A stretch of 41,395 nt of DNA. Source: Bacteroidia bacterium (lineage in GTDB: Bacteria > Bacteroidota > Bacteroidia > UKL13-3). Position 1 is the first letter of the stretch; each line of letters begins with the position of its first letter. The DNA is taken from NCBI GenBank assembly GCA_020049855.1, contig JAGVLJ010000043.1:1-41395 (forward strand), given 5' to 3'. Below the pieces are notes generated by a model. It did no database searches. It saw only the letters and a list, made by a program, of their open reading frames with translations, and was not told where the DNA came from. Shown here piece by piece: positions 19,338 through 25,734 of this stretch. A program made the position numbers and the translations under genes.

Positions 19338-19523
19338 TCAGTCGAGAATACCTTTGGCAGCAAACAACACTGCCAGCCAGATAATTCCTTTAATCAGAAA
19401 AAAGAAAAAACCAATCCACCCAAAACGTTTTGCCCACGTTTTAAAACTCTTCTGTCCCGTTTTACTTATCGGACAAGTAAGTTCTGCGGGTTGCTCTTTA
19501 TGAATTATTTCTGCCTGTTTCAT
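19338..19523 (-). CDS. Small single-pass membrane protein, function unknown
   Basis: A 61-residue protein with a hydrophilic N-terminal half containing one Cys (ELTCPISKTGQKSFKTWAKR) and one hydrophobic segment at about residues 35-56 (GWIGFFFFLIKGIIWLAVLF). The CPxSKTGxKxFxxWxKRxGWxGF pattern looks like a small conserved Bacteroidota membrane protein, but I cannot name the family. It starts at ATG 19523, lies between accC and the amidohydrolase on the same strand, and could be cotranscribed with either. An antisense frame of the same length covers it but has no protein-like features. Confidence 0.65.
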   Translation of the reverse strand: MKQAEIIHKEQPAELTCPISKTGQKSFKTWAKRFGWIGFFFFLIKGIIWLAVLFAAKGILD

Positions 19524-19626
19524 CCGGCATTTTTATATTAATAGATATGTTGGCTGCAAATATCTTAAAACTTTGGTTATTTTAAGAATTTAGAACTCCC
19601 TCATAAAAAGTTTAACCCGGCAGCAA

Positions 19627-21114
19627 CTACTGCGTCCTGTTTTTCTGCCAGTTAGATTTCAATATAGCACTATGGGAGCCTCCAGTATTTTTTTGCCCTT
19701 TCGATTGCAACTGCAAGACCACCGAGGCCAAGGCAGCAATACCTTCTCCTACTTCAGCCAACTGTGGCAATTGCTCGGGAGTAAAATAATTGGGGATAAA
19801 TGCGGTATCGAATTTACCACTTACAAATGCCTCGTGATTCATAACAAAGGTTCCGAAGGGCAAAGTTGTAGCAATGCCGCTAATTTGGTAGTCGGCAATG
19901 GCGCGTTTCATTCTCCGTATCGCATCCTTGCGGTCGTGCCCCCATACAATCAGTTTTGCTATCATCGGGTCGTACTGAATAGGTATCTCCATCCCGGCTT
20001 CAAAGCTGTCATCCACCCGCACGCCATAACCCTGCGGAATTTTATACGTATGCAGTTTACCGATATCGGGCAAAAAGTTGTTGGCCGGATCCTCAGCACA
20101 CACGCGCAACTCAATGCTGTGTCCGCTTATTTTTAAATCGTCCTGTGTGTATCCCAGCTTCTCACCAAAGGCAATGCGAAATTGTTCGCGCACCAGATCG
20201 AGCCCTGTGATTTGTTCCGTTACCGGATGTTCCACCTGCAGGCGGGTATTCATTTCCAGAAAATAAAAATCCAGATTGGCATCTACCAAAAACTCTACGG
20301 TACCCGCACCGGTATAGTTACAGGCCTTGGCCACATTCACGGCCGCCTCTCCCATTCGCTTACGTAATTCAGGAGTGAGTACACAACTCGGTGCTTCTTC
20401 CACTAATTTCTGGTGCCTGCGTTGTACCGAACATTCCCGCTCGAATAAATGCACAATATTGCCATGCGTATCGCCCAAAATCTGAAACTCTATATGCCGT
20501 GGTCCTACCACATATTTCTCAATAAAAACAGACCCATCGCCAAAAGCAGATAAAGCCTCGCTCATGGCCATTTGTACCTGTTGCTCAAATTCGCTTGAGT
20601 TATTTACTACCCGCATACCCTTTCCTCCTCCACCGGCCGAGGCTTTAATCAATACCGGAAAGCCGGTTTGCTCCGCAACTTTTTTTGCTTCGCCTATATC
20701 AGTAATTGCACCTTCTGTACCCGGCACCATGGGCACATTAAATTTTTTTACGGCCGCCTTAGCTCCCAGTTTACTTCCCATTACCTCAATAGCCTCGGGG
20801 GTAGGGCCAATAAACACCATACCCGCCTCGCTCACCTTACGGCTGAACTGGGCATTCTCCGAAAGAAAACCATAACCCGGATGAATGGCTGTAACACCTA
20901 ATTCCTTGGCTACCTCAATAATTTTATCCATCAATAAATACGATTGATTGGAAGGAGGCGGACCAATACACACAGCCTCATCAGCATATTGCACATGCAG
21001 GGCGGTGCGGTCGGCTTCACTAAAAACGGCTACGGTTTTATATCCCAGCTCTTTGGCGGTGCGCATCACACGCAAGGCAATTTCTCCGCGATTGGCTATA
21101 AGTATTTTATGCAT
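19627..21114 (-). CDS. accC: Biotin carboxylase (acetyl/propionyl-CoA carboxylase subunit)
   Basis: A 495-residue biotin carboxylase that carboxylates the biotin of a carrier protein using ATP and bicarbonate. It begins MHKILIANRGEIALRVMRTA. Motifs include HPGYGFLSENAQFS, the glycine-rich ATP-grasp loop KASAGGGGKGMRVV (about 158-171), FIEKYVVGPRHIEFQILGD, RECSVQRRHQKLVEEAPS and MNTRLQVEHPVTEQITG. The length is slightly above the usual 450 because of a low-complexity C-terminal tail after about residue 465. No biotin carrier or carboxyltransferase gene is next to it here. Its 5' end and upstream bases are partly duplicated at 22233-22285. Confidence 0.95.
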   Translation of the reverse strand: MHKILIANRGEIALRVMRTAKELGYKTVAVFSEADRTALHVQYADEAVCIGPPPSNQSYLLMDKIIEVAKELGVTAIHPGYGFLSENAQFSRKVSEAGMVFIGPTPEAIEVMGSKLGAKAAVKKFNVPMVPGTEGAITDIGEAKKVAEQTGFPVLIKASAGGGGKGMRVVNNSSEFEQQVQMAMSEALSAFGDGSVFIEKYVVGPRHIEFQILGDTHGNIVHLFERECSVQRRHQKLVEEAPSCVLTPELRKRMGEAAVNVAKACNYTGAGTVEFLVDANLDFYFLEMNTRLQVEHPVTEQITGLDLVREQFRIAFGEKLGYTQDDLKISGHSIELRVCAEDPANNFLPDIGKLHTYKIPQGYGVRVDDSFEAGMEIPIQYDPMIAKLIVWGHDRKDAIRRMKRAIADYQISGIATTLPFGTFVMNHEAFVSGKFDTAFIPNYFTPEQLPQLAEVGEGIAALASVVLQLQSKGQKNTGGSHSAILKSNWQKNRTQ

Positions 21115-21153
21115 CTTTGGGTTGTGCTAAATCAGGGTGCTATATTCGGGAAA
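21101..21153 (+). repeat. Direct repeat, copy 1: accC 5' end and upstream flank
   Basis: About 53 bases from AGTATTTTATGCATCT to TATATTCGGGAAAA match 22233-22285 at about 83% (roughly nine mismatches, no gap). Copy 1 includes the first codons of accC read on the minus strand (M H K I). Read rightward it also contains TTTG at 21116-21119 and TATATTCG at 21141-21148, separated by 21 bases. This resembles a Bacteroidota promoter (TTTG, 19-21 bases, TAnnTTTG) with one mismatch. Confidence 0.7.
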
Positions 21154-21223
21154 ATATCGGGAAAACAGTAGTTAGAAATTTTCACAAAATAGCAGACCAC
21201 AGATAGAGTGCGCTCTGCCAAGT

Positions 21224-21231
21224 TAATTTTG
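21224..21231 (+). promoter_or_regulatory. Candidate -7 element for the small coiled-coil gene
   Basis: TAATTTTG matches the Bacteroidota -7 consensus TAnnTTTG exactly and lies 20 bases before ATG 21252. No convincing TTG-type -33 element is seen 19-21 bases upstream, so the promoter call rests on the -7 box and its position only. Confidence 0.45.
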
Positions 21232-21251
21232 GGGTAACAAAATTAAACGGT

Positions 21252-21560
21252 ATGGAATATAAAGATGAAATTAAACGATTAGAGTTAGTAGATAAGCGAA
21301 TTGAAATTCAAAAGAAAAAGCTGGAGGTAAAAAAAGAAAAAAGCAACCACACCCAATCAATAGAGCAATCCCAACTTCGGATTGAAGAACAACGACTCCT
21401 TATTCAAAAAATTTCAGAACTCAGGTTTTTGCTTACCGATTTTATTGTAGATGATGAACGTGCTGTGATTGGAAGCGAACCGTTTTATAAGCCTTCCATT
21501 ACCGGACTTAACCGGGAAAAAATTACGCTTAAATTAATGGATTTGATAGGTCAGGTATGA
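21252..21560 (+). CDS. Small coiled-coil protein, function unknown
   Basis: A 102-residue protein. The first 60 residues are highly charged with heptad-like spacing (IKRLELVDKRIEIQKKKLEV and QSQLRIEEQRLLIQKISEL), predicting a coiled coil. The C-terminal part (FLLTDFIVDDERAVIGSEPF) looks folded. No family is recognised. It begins at ATG 21252 behind a good -7 box and is followed 16 bases later by the first REP repeat. It lies inside the accessory insert between accC and the dehydratase gene, so it may have arrived with the insert. Confidence 0.55.
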   Translation: MEYKDEIKRLELVDKRIEIQKKKLEVKKEKSNHTQSIEQSQLRIEEQRLLIQKISELRFLLTDFIVDDERAVIGSEPFYKPSITGLNREKITLKLMDLIGQV

Positions 21561-21575
21561 TATATTGCCCAATGG

Positions 21576-21621
21576 CGCGAGGCTCCAGCCTCGTGACAAA
21601 CTATCACCAGGCATCTTGCCT
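21576..21621 (+). repeat. REP element copy A (two hairpins)
   Basis: Copy A has a first hairpin at 21578-21593 (CGAGGCT, two-base loop, AGCCTCG) and a second at 21609-21621 (AGGCA, TCT, TGCCT). Between them a GTGA (21593-21596) can pair with TCAC (21604-21607). It lies between the coiled-coil gene and the RAYT start. It matches copy C at 23431-23477 almost base for base, and copy B at 22196-22217 is its inverted partner. This is the layout expected of REP sequences flanking their own RAYT. Confidence 0.8.
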
Positions 21622-21651
21622 TTTTCGCAAAAAATCGAATAACTTGCATTC

Positions 21652-22188
21652 ATGTCTGAAAAATATAAAACCTTTCCGGGTGGGCTGTTCTTTGTTACCC
21701 TCACTCTTGTTGGCTGGATAGATTTGTTTACCCGCTATGATTACTGCAACGAACTCGTCAATAATCTGAATTTTTGTATTGATAAAAAAGGGCTCCGTGT
21801 ATTTTCATTTTGCATTATGCCAAGTCATGTGCATATGGTGGCCACCGTAAACGATGAGCAGAAACAATTAAGTGATGTGTTACGCGACCTGAAAAGTTTT
21901 TCAGCCAAACAATTTCTAAAAATGATAAAAAAACATCCGCAGGAAAGCCGAAAAGAATGGCTGCTACATATGTTTGCTTACTTCGCCAAACACAATAAAC
22001 ATAACAGCCAATACCAAATTTGGCAACAGCATAATCACCCTATCCATTTATTTTCCAATGAATGGATAGAGGAAAAAGTGAAATACATTCACCAGAATCC
22101 TGTAAAAGCCTGTTTGGTTACCGAACCTGAGGCGTACGTCTACAGCAGTGCCAATCCGTATACACAGGTAAAGCTGGAAGCTTTATAA
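21652..22188 (+). CDS. REP-associated tyrosine transposase (RAYT, Y1/HUH family)
   Basis: A 178-residue protein of the IS200-like TnpA_REP group. The HUH motif is His59-Val60-His61 in CIMPSHVHMV. Other family segments are FFVTLTLVGWIDLFTR, LSDVLRDLKSFSAKQ, ESRKEWLLHMF, YQIWQQHNHP, LFSNEWIEEKVKYIHQNPVKA and YVYSSANPY. The catalytic Tyr is probably in the region around Tyr110-Tyr121, but I cannot fix which. RAYTs nick and mobilise REP hairpins as single-stranded DNA. The REP copies on both sides in opposite orientation support that it acts on these. The gene looks intact. Confidence 0.9.
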   Translation: MSEKYKTFPGGLFFVTLTLVGWIDLFTRYDYCNELVNNLNFCIDKKGLRVFSFCIMPSHVHMVATVNDEQKQLSDVLRDLKSFSAKQFLKMIKKHPQESRKEWLLHMFAYFAKHNKHNSQYQIWQQHNHPIHLFSNEWIEEKVKYIHQNPVKACLVTEPEAYVYSSANPYTQVKLEAL

Positions 22189-22195
22189 TAATTTA

Positions 22196-22217
22196 TCACG
22201 AGGCTGGAGCCTCGCGC
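22196..22217 (-). repeat. REP element copy B, inverted, directly after RAYT
   Basis: These 22 bases, from TCACGAGGCT to AGCCTCGCGC, are the exact reverse complement of 21576-21597, the first hairpin of copy A with its flanks. The second hairpin of copy A is absent here. The stem (22199-22214) begins 11 bases after the RAYT stop, so it could also slow or end transcription. Copies A and B make an inverted pair around the transposase gene. Confidence 0.8.
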
Positions 22218-22232
22218 TAGCAGTCAATATTT

Positions 22233-22285
22233 AGTATATTATGCATCTCTTGGTTGTAAAAAATCGGGATGCTATATTCGTGAAA
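22233..22285 (+). repeat. Direct repeat, copy 2 of the accC 5' flank (possible promoter)
   Basis: This segment is about 83% identical to 21101-21153 in the same orientation. Read leftward it still encodes a degenerate accC start (M H N I L, then a stop about five codons later). Read rightward it holds TTG 22250-22252, a 20-base spacer and TATATTCG 22273-22280, a promoter-like arrangement 44 bases before the SIR2 gene start. Whether it fires is not known. Confidence 0.65.
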
Positions 22286-22324
22286 AGTTCCGTAAAGAAT
22301 AGACTAATTTTATAAGATTAAACC

Positions 22325-23410
22325 GTGGCTAAATTTACATACCTACTTGGTGCAGGTGCAAGTGCAAATAGGTTACCGACAATAATTGATTTTATTCATG
22401 GATTAGAATATGTGCGGGGACTATTTACTGCTAAGGACGGAATACTAACATCGCGTGAAACAATCAACATAGGAACCAATTTTGAACGGGAAATTTTGCT
22501 AAGAGACTTATCTTGGCTAATTGATGAAACAAAATCTCATGCAACAATAGACACCTTTGCGAAGAAGCTATTTTTGACAGAAGGCATTAACGACCCAAAC
22601 TATAATAAATTAAAACACCTACTTCAGTTTGTATTAACTATTTGGCATTTTAAAAAAGAAACTTTGTCCTTTATTAAGAAAGAAAAAACCGAGTATAGCT
22701 TTGATGTTGATCCAAGATATGATGCATTTTTCTCGAATATAATTAATAAAAGTTTACAAGGAACAGGTCCAAATACTCTTGATGGTAGGATTTCCATTAT
22801 TTCATGGAATTATGACTATCAAATAGAATATTCACTATGCAAGTTTTTTACTCCTGATGAAGTATCAAATATACTATTCCCATTATCGAGAGTTGAAATT
22901 CCAGGAACCACTACTACTTCTTTTACCAAATTGTCATTAAATGGTACCGTTGGAGAAAAATTTGATAAAGTCCTTTGTTCTGATATGGCAAAAGCTCAAA
23001 ATAGTACTCATGAAGTGCAGCACTCTCTTATAAAAAAGTACTTCGAAAAATACAATTCTGCGCTTTCCTCCAAAATTACAGAGTCGCCAATTAGTTATGC
23101 TTGGGAAGAAAAAGCACATGCTGTAGAAATGAGAAAGAAAGCTGAAGAGTTATTATCACATTCGGACTATCTTATAATCATTGGCTATTCTTTTCCTAAT
23201 TTTAACAGGGAAATTGATAAGGATATATTAAATGCGATGAATCGAGACATAAAAGTAATTATGCAATGCCCTGAAAAAGACTTTGAACAAACTCGTGACC
23301 GATTTTTAGCTAGATTATCCTCAAAAACGAATGCAGAAATTGGTGTAGTGAAAAAATACACTATCCCTTCTAAAGACATCAATGAGTTTCATATCCATAG
23401 AATGTTTTAA
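22325..23410 (+). CDS. SIR2-like domain protein (possible antiviral NADase)
   Basis: A 361-residue stand-alone SIR2-like protein. Gly-Ala-Gly-Ala-Ser at residues 9-13 (LLGAGASAN) is the NAD-binding loop. SWNYD at about 160-164 takes the place of the TxNxD motif. GYSFPNFNREID at about 287-298 is the usual C-terminal signature. The position that normally holds the catalytic HG is Asn-Gly (LSLNG, about 203-207), so the standard His is missing or displaced. Such SIR2_2-type proteins often serve in phage defence by depleting NAD+, usually with a partner; none is adjacent here. The start is GTG 22325 with no ATG nearby. The gene lies between REP copies B and C, which suggests lateral arrival. Confidence 0.82.
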   Translation: MAKFTYLLGAGASANRLPTIIDFIHGLEYVRGLFTAKDGILTSRETINIGTNFEREILLRDLSWLIDETKSHATIDTFAKKLFLTEGINDPNYNKLKHLLQFVLTIWHFKKETLSFIKKEKTEYSFDVDPRYDAFFSNIINKSLQGTGPNTLDGRISIISWNYDYQIEYSLCKFFTPDEVSNILFPLSRVEIPGTTTTSFTKLSLNGTVGEKFDKVLCSDMAKAQNSTHEVQHSLIKKYFEKYNSALSSKITESPISYAWEEKAHAVEMRKKAEELLSHSDYLIIIGYSFPNFNREIDKDILNAMNRDIKVIMQCPEKDFEQTRDRFLARLSSKTNAEIGVVKKYTIPSKDINEFHIHRMF

Positions 23411-23430
23411 GAATGGCTAGTTTTGGTTGT

Positions 23431-23477
23431 CGCGGAGGCTCCAGCCTCGTGACAAACTATCACCAGGCATATTGCCT
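23431..23477 (+). repeat. REP element copy C, at the 3' end of the dehydratase gene
   Basis: It is nearly identical to copy A: the 39 bases from GAGGCT to TGCCT differ at one position. It begins about 20 bases after the SIR2 stop. Its right boundary, where similarity to copy A ends, falls at 23477, and the minus-strand dehydratase stop TAG occupies 23478-23476. Two of the three stop-codon bases therefore come from the repeat. Confidence 0.8.
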
Positions 23478-24441
23478 ACTTATCGGCCAGCACCTGCATT
23501 TTACTTTCCACCATCAGGCGCACAATATTTTTCATATCGGTTTGTGCTTTCCATCCAAGTAAACGCTCGGCTTTACCGGCATCGCCAAAACTCTTGCTGA
23601 TATCCGTTGGACGAATGAGGCTGGGGTCGGTTTCACAATGCTCTTTCCAGTTCAGGTTAAAATACGAGAACGATTCGGCTACAAAGGCTTCCAGACTATG
23701 GCTGGTTCCGGTGGCAATTACAAAGTCTTCGGGTTCTTTGTGCTGTATCATGCGGTAAATAGCTTCCACATACTCGGGAGCATACCCCCAATCGCGAATC
23801 ACATACAGGTTACCGAGTTTTAATTTCTCTTTACTGCCGCTGGCAATACGTATAGCCCCGGAAATAATTTTTTGTGTCACAAAACGCTCGGGTCTTAAAG
23901 GCGATTCATGATTAAACAAAATCCCTGAGCAACTGAACATATTATATGCCTCGCGGTAATTGGATACAATCCAGTGGGCAGCTGCCTTTGCTGCGGCATA
24001 CGGGCTACGCGGACGGAAGGCAGTTTCTTCATTGGCGGGTACTTCTGTATTGCCAAAACACTCGGATGAGCTGGCATTATAAAAACGAATAGCCGGATTT
24101 AAAAAACGAATAGCCTCAAGCAGGTTGATGGTACCAACAGTAACCGTTTCAAAAGTTTCCACCGGCTGCTCAAACGATAAGCCCACCGAAGTTTGTCCAG
24201 CCAGATTGTATACCTCATCGGGAGAAATGAGCTTCATGGTTTGAAGCACACTCCTAAAATCAGTTTGAGTCATGGATAGCAGATGCACCTCATCTTTAAT
24301 TCCCAACCTGTTCAATCCCGTAAACGGATTAATTTGGGCATCGCGCGAGGTACCGTACACTTCATATCCTTTATATAAAAGCAATTGAGCCAGATAACTT
24401 CCATCCTGCCCAGAAATTCCGCAAATAAGAGCCCGTTTCAT
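23476..24441 (-). CDS. gmd: GDP-mannose 4,6-dehydratase-like SDR protein
   Basis: A 321-residue extended SDR. GISGQDGSYL at about residues 8-17 is the typical GMD nucleotide-binding loop, NLAGQTSVGLSFEQP follows, the active-site Ser/Glu lie in ASSSECFGNT, and Tyr148/Lys152 form the catalytic YxxxK. NHESPLRPERFVTQKI and IRDWGYAPEYVEA are strong GMD signatures. GMD turns GDP-mannose into GDP-4-keto-6-deoxymannose, the precursor of GDP-fucose and GDP-rhamnose. At 321 residues it is shorter than E. coli Gmd (about 370), and its stop codon straddles a REP boundary, so some C-terminal residues may have been lost. No fucose synthase gene is beside it. Confidence 0.85.
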   Translation of the reverse strand: MKRALICGISGQDGSYLAQLLLYKGYEVYGTSRDAQINPFTGLNRLGIKDEVHLLSMTQTDFRSVLQTMKLISPDEVYNLAGQTSVGLSFEQPVETFETVTVGTINLLEAIRFLNPAIRFYNASSSECFGNTEVPANEETAFRPRSPYAAAKAAAHWIVSNYREAYNMFSCSGILFNHESPLRPERFVTQKIISGAIRIASGSKEKLKLGNLYVIRDWGYAPEYVEAIYRMIQHKEPEDFVIATGTSHSLEAFVAESFSYFNLNWKEHCETDPSLIRPTDISKSFGDAGKAERLLGWKAQTDMKNIVRLMVESKMQVLADK

Positions 24442-24686
24442 AAATAGATCGGCAAGTTACTACTTCTTAAGTTAAAGCCAATGAATTTATAAATAAGCTG
24501 TCCAAATAAACAATAAAAGTAAACACGAGAATAGATTTATTTTTCGATAACCAAAAGCAACCTGTTTAATATCTTCGACTCTGTTTTTTAACCCAACAGT
24601 TATCGCAATTATATGCAACCAGCACATTTACCAGATATAACTTTTCTGGAATCCTTGCCTCAACCCACTCCGAATATCTTTTGCCG

Positions 24687-25125
24687 ATATTCTTTAGTGC
24701 TTAACTTGCTGGAATGTTACGCGGATTTGACGAAACCAATAATGGCACTTATCCGGCTGCTCAAAGTTTGCTTAAACTTCCCAAACTAAAGTCGATAGTC
24801 TTTTGTCCTCAGCATTTTTCGGTTGGTACACCTCGTGAGTTGCGCTATATACATGGTGGAACCGACCATCATGTATTGATGGGACAGCCCGTGTGCTCAC
24901 CGAATCAGAAAACGACTGGACTGAAAGTAATGATACACGGAGCCGGACAAATGCTAAAAGTTGTCCTTGAAAATAAAGTATTACTTGCCATTTTACTCGA
25001 CATCAGTGCTGCCTGTGGTTTACAGGTAATATCCATTGGCCAACGAACATCCGGTAAGAGTTCTTACCATATTAAGTACAGGGGCGGCAACTGCATTACT
25101 TATTCGAAATAAAAAAAATGATTAG
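24687..25125 (+). pseudogene. Decayed DUF523 (TudS-like) gene
   Basis: An apparent open frame 24714-25112 is the middle of a decayed DUF523 gene. Reading upstream in the same frame gives FFSA-stop-LAGMLRGFDETNN, matching the family start SACLxGxxxRYDGxN, with the first cluster Cys replaced by TAA (24702-24704). The core IVFCPQHFSVGTPREL matches the xxxCPExxGGLPTPR segment, IHGAGQMLKVVLENKVLLAIL matches the xxGAExxLxxAKxxxxxxAIL helix, and ISAACG matches the SPSCG site. Near the end the frame shifts: from 25081 the other frame reads GAATALLIRNKKND and stops at 25123-25125, matching the family's GxxTALLxxxGI ending. It lies before the ars operon on the same strand. Confidence 0.75.
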
Positions 25126-25318
25126 AAACGTAATTGTAAAACCCTCCGGTTGCTGTATAGAAAAATTATTCTTACTTTCAAACCAATGAAAGAAGCCATT
25201 TACCACCAACTAACCGAATGATACCGACAATATTTTTCAAGGATAACACACATCCATAAATTAATCTGTTTTATCTCAACTTTTTGCATCAGGTTGAAAA
25301 AATAAAATCAGATTTTTC
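25126..25318. other. Intergenic stretch upstream of the ars promoter
   Basis: This stretch is AT-rich. A short frame from the ATG at about 25186 (MKEAIYHQLTE, then a TGA, then YRQYFSRITHIHK) looks faintly protein-like and could be another fragment, but I recognise no family. Nothing else is seen. Confidence 0.25.
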
Positions 25319-25353
25319 TTGACCGGATGTATAATAATCGTAATTTTGCGATT
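25319..25353 (+). promoter_or_regulatory. arsR promoter with inverted-repeat operator over the -7 box
   Basis: TTG at 25319-25321 and TAATTTTG at 25341-25348 are 19 bases apart and match the Bacteroidota promoter consensus. The -7 element is bracketed exactly by AATCG (25336-25340) and CGATT (25349-25353), a perfect 5-base dyad. ArsR repressors bind such dyads and leave when arsenite binds, so autoregulation of the operon is likely. ATG 25368 follows 14 bases after the right arm. Confidence 0.7.
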
Positions 25354-25367
25354 GAAATATTAAACAA

Positions 25368-25697
25368 ATGGGAGTTACAAAAGCTGAAGAATTTTCCGTT
25401 AAAGATAATCGCTTAGCCAAATATGCCAAAGCTTTATCACATCCAGCCCGCATTGCCATTTTAAAGCTGCTCATTCAAAAACAAGCTTGCATTTGCGGAG
25501 ATATTGTAGAGGAGCTTCCTTTATCTCAAAGCACTGTATCACAACATTTAAAGGAATTGAAAGAAGCCGGCCTGATTAAAGGAGATATTGACGGAGCTAA
25601 AGTGTGCTATTGTATTGACGAGAAAGAATGGAAAGCCGCCAAAAATTACCTGAACGATCTTTTTGAAAACTACAAAAGCCAAAAAAACTGCTGCTGA
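25368..25697 (+). CDS. arsR: ArsR/SmtB-family transcriptional repressor
   Basis: A 109-residue winged-helix regulator. [20 protein letters not shown] and the recognition helix [21 protein letters not shown] are classic. Cys41 and Cys43 (ACICGDI) lie just before the recognition region, similar in position to the ELCVCDL arsenite site of E. coli ArsR. Further Cys at 80 and 82 and a terminal Cys108-Cys109 pair could also bind As(III). It is the first gene of the operon, behind a promoter with an overlapping dyad, so it should repress its own operon until arsenite arrives. Confidence 0.94.
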   Translation: MGVTKAEEFSVKDNRLAKYAKALSHPARIAILKLLIQKQACICGDIVEELPLSQSTVSQHLKELKEAGLIKGDIDGAKVCYCIDEKEWKAAKNYLNDLFENYKSQKNCC

Positions 25698-25734
25698 CTT
25701 TTTAAAAACAAATCATCGAATAATTACGATTAAT

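Noticed and set aside
19318-19503. Plus-strand 61-residue gene opposite the small membrane protein
   Set aside because: No protein-like features; the minus-strand frame has a membrane segment and a conserved-looking pattern.
19672-21171. Several plus-strand open frames within and across the accC gene
   Set aside because: They are antisense shadows of a strongly conserved biotin carboxylase gene.
22196-22217. Rho-independent terminator after the RAYT gene
   Set aside because: The hairpin has no following T run and is the exact inverse of REP copy A, so it is listed as a REP. A terminator side role remains possible.
21576-23477. CRISPR-like repeat array
   Set aside because: Only three copies, in mixed orientation, separated by whole genes, and associated with a RAYT. 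These are REP elements.
24714-25112. A 132-residue intact hypothetical gene
   Set aside because: In-frame similarity to DUF523 continues upstream past a stop and downstream in another frame, so it is the middle of a pseudogene.
25663-25734. TTG start of arsM inside arsR
   Set aside because: The 24 extra residues are an out-of-frame reading of the arsR end and do not look like the ArsM N-terminus; ATG 25735 does.
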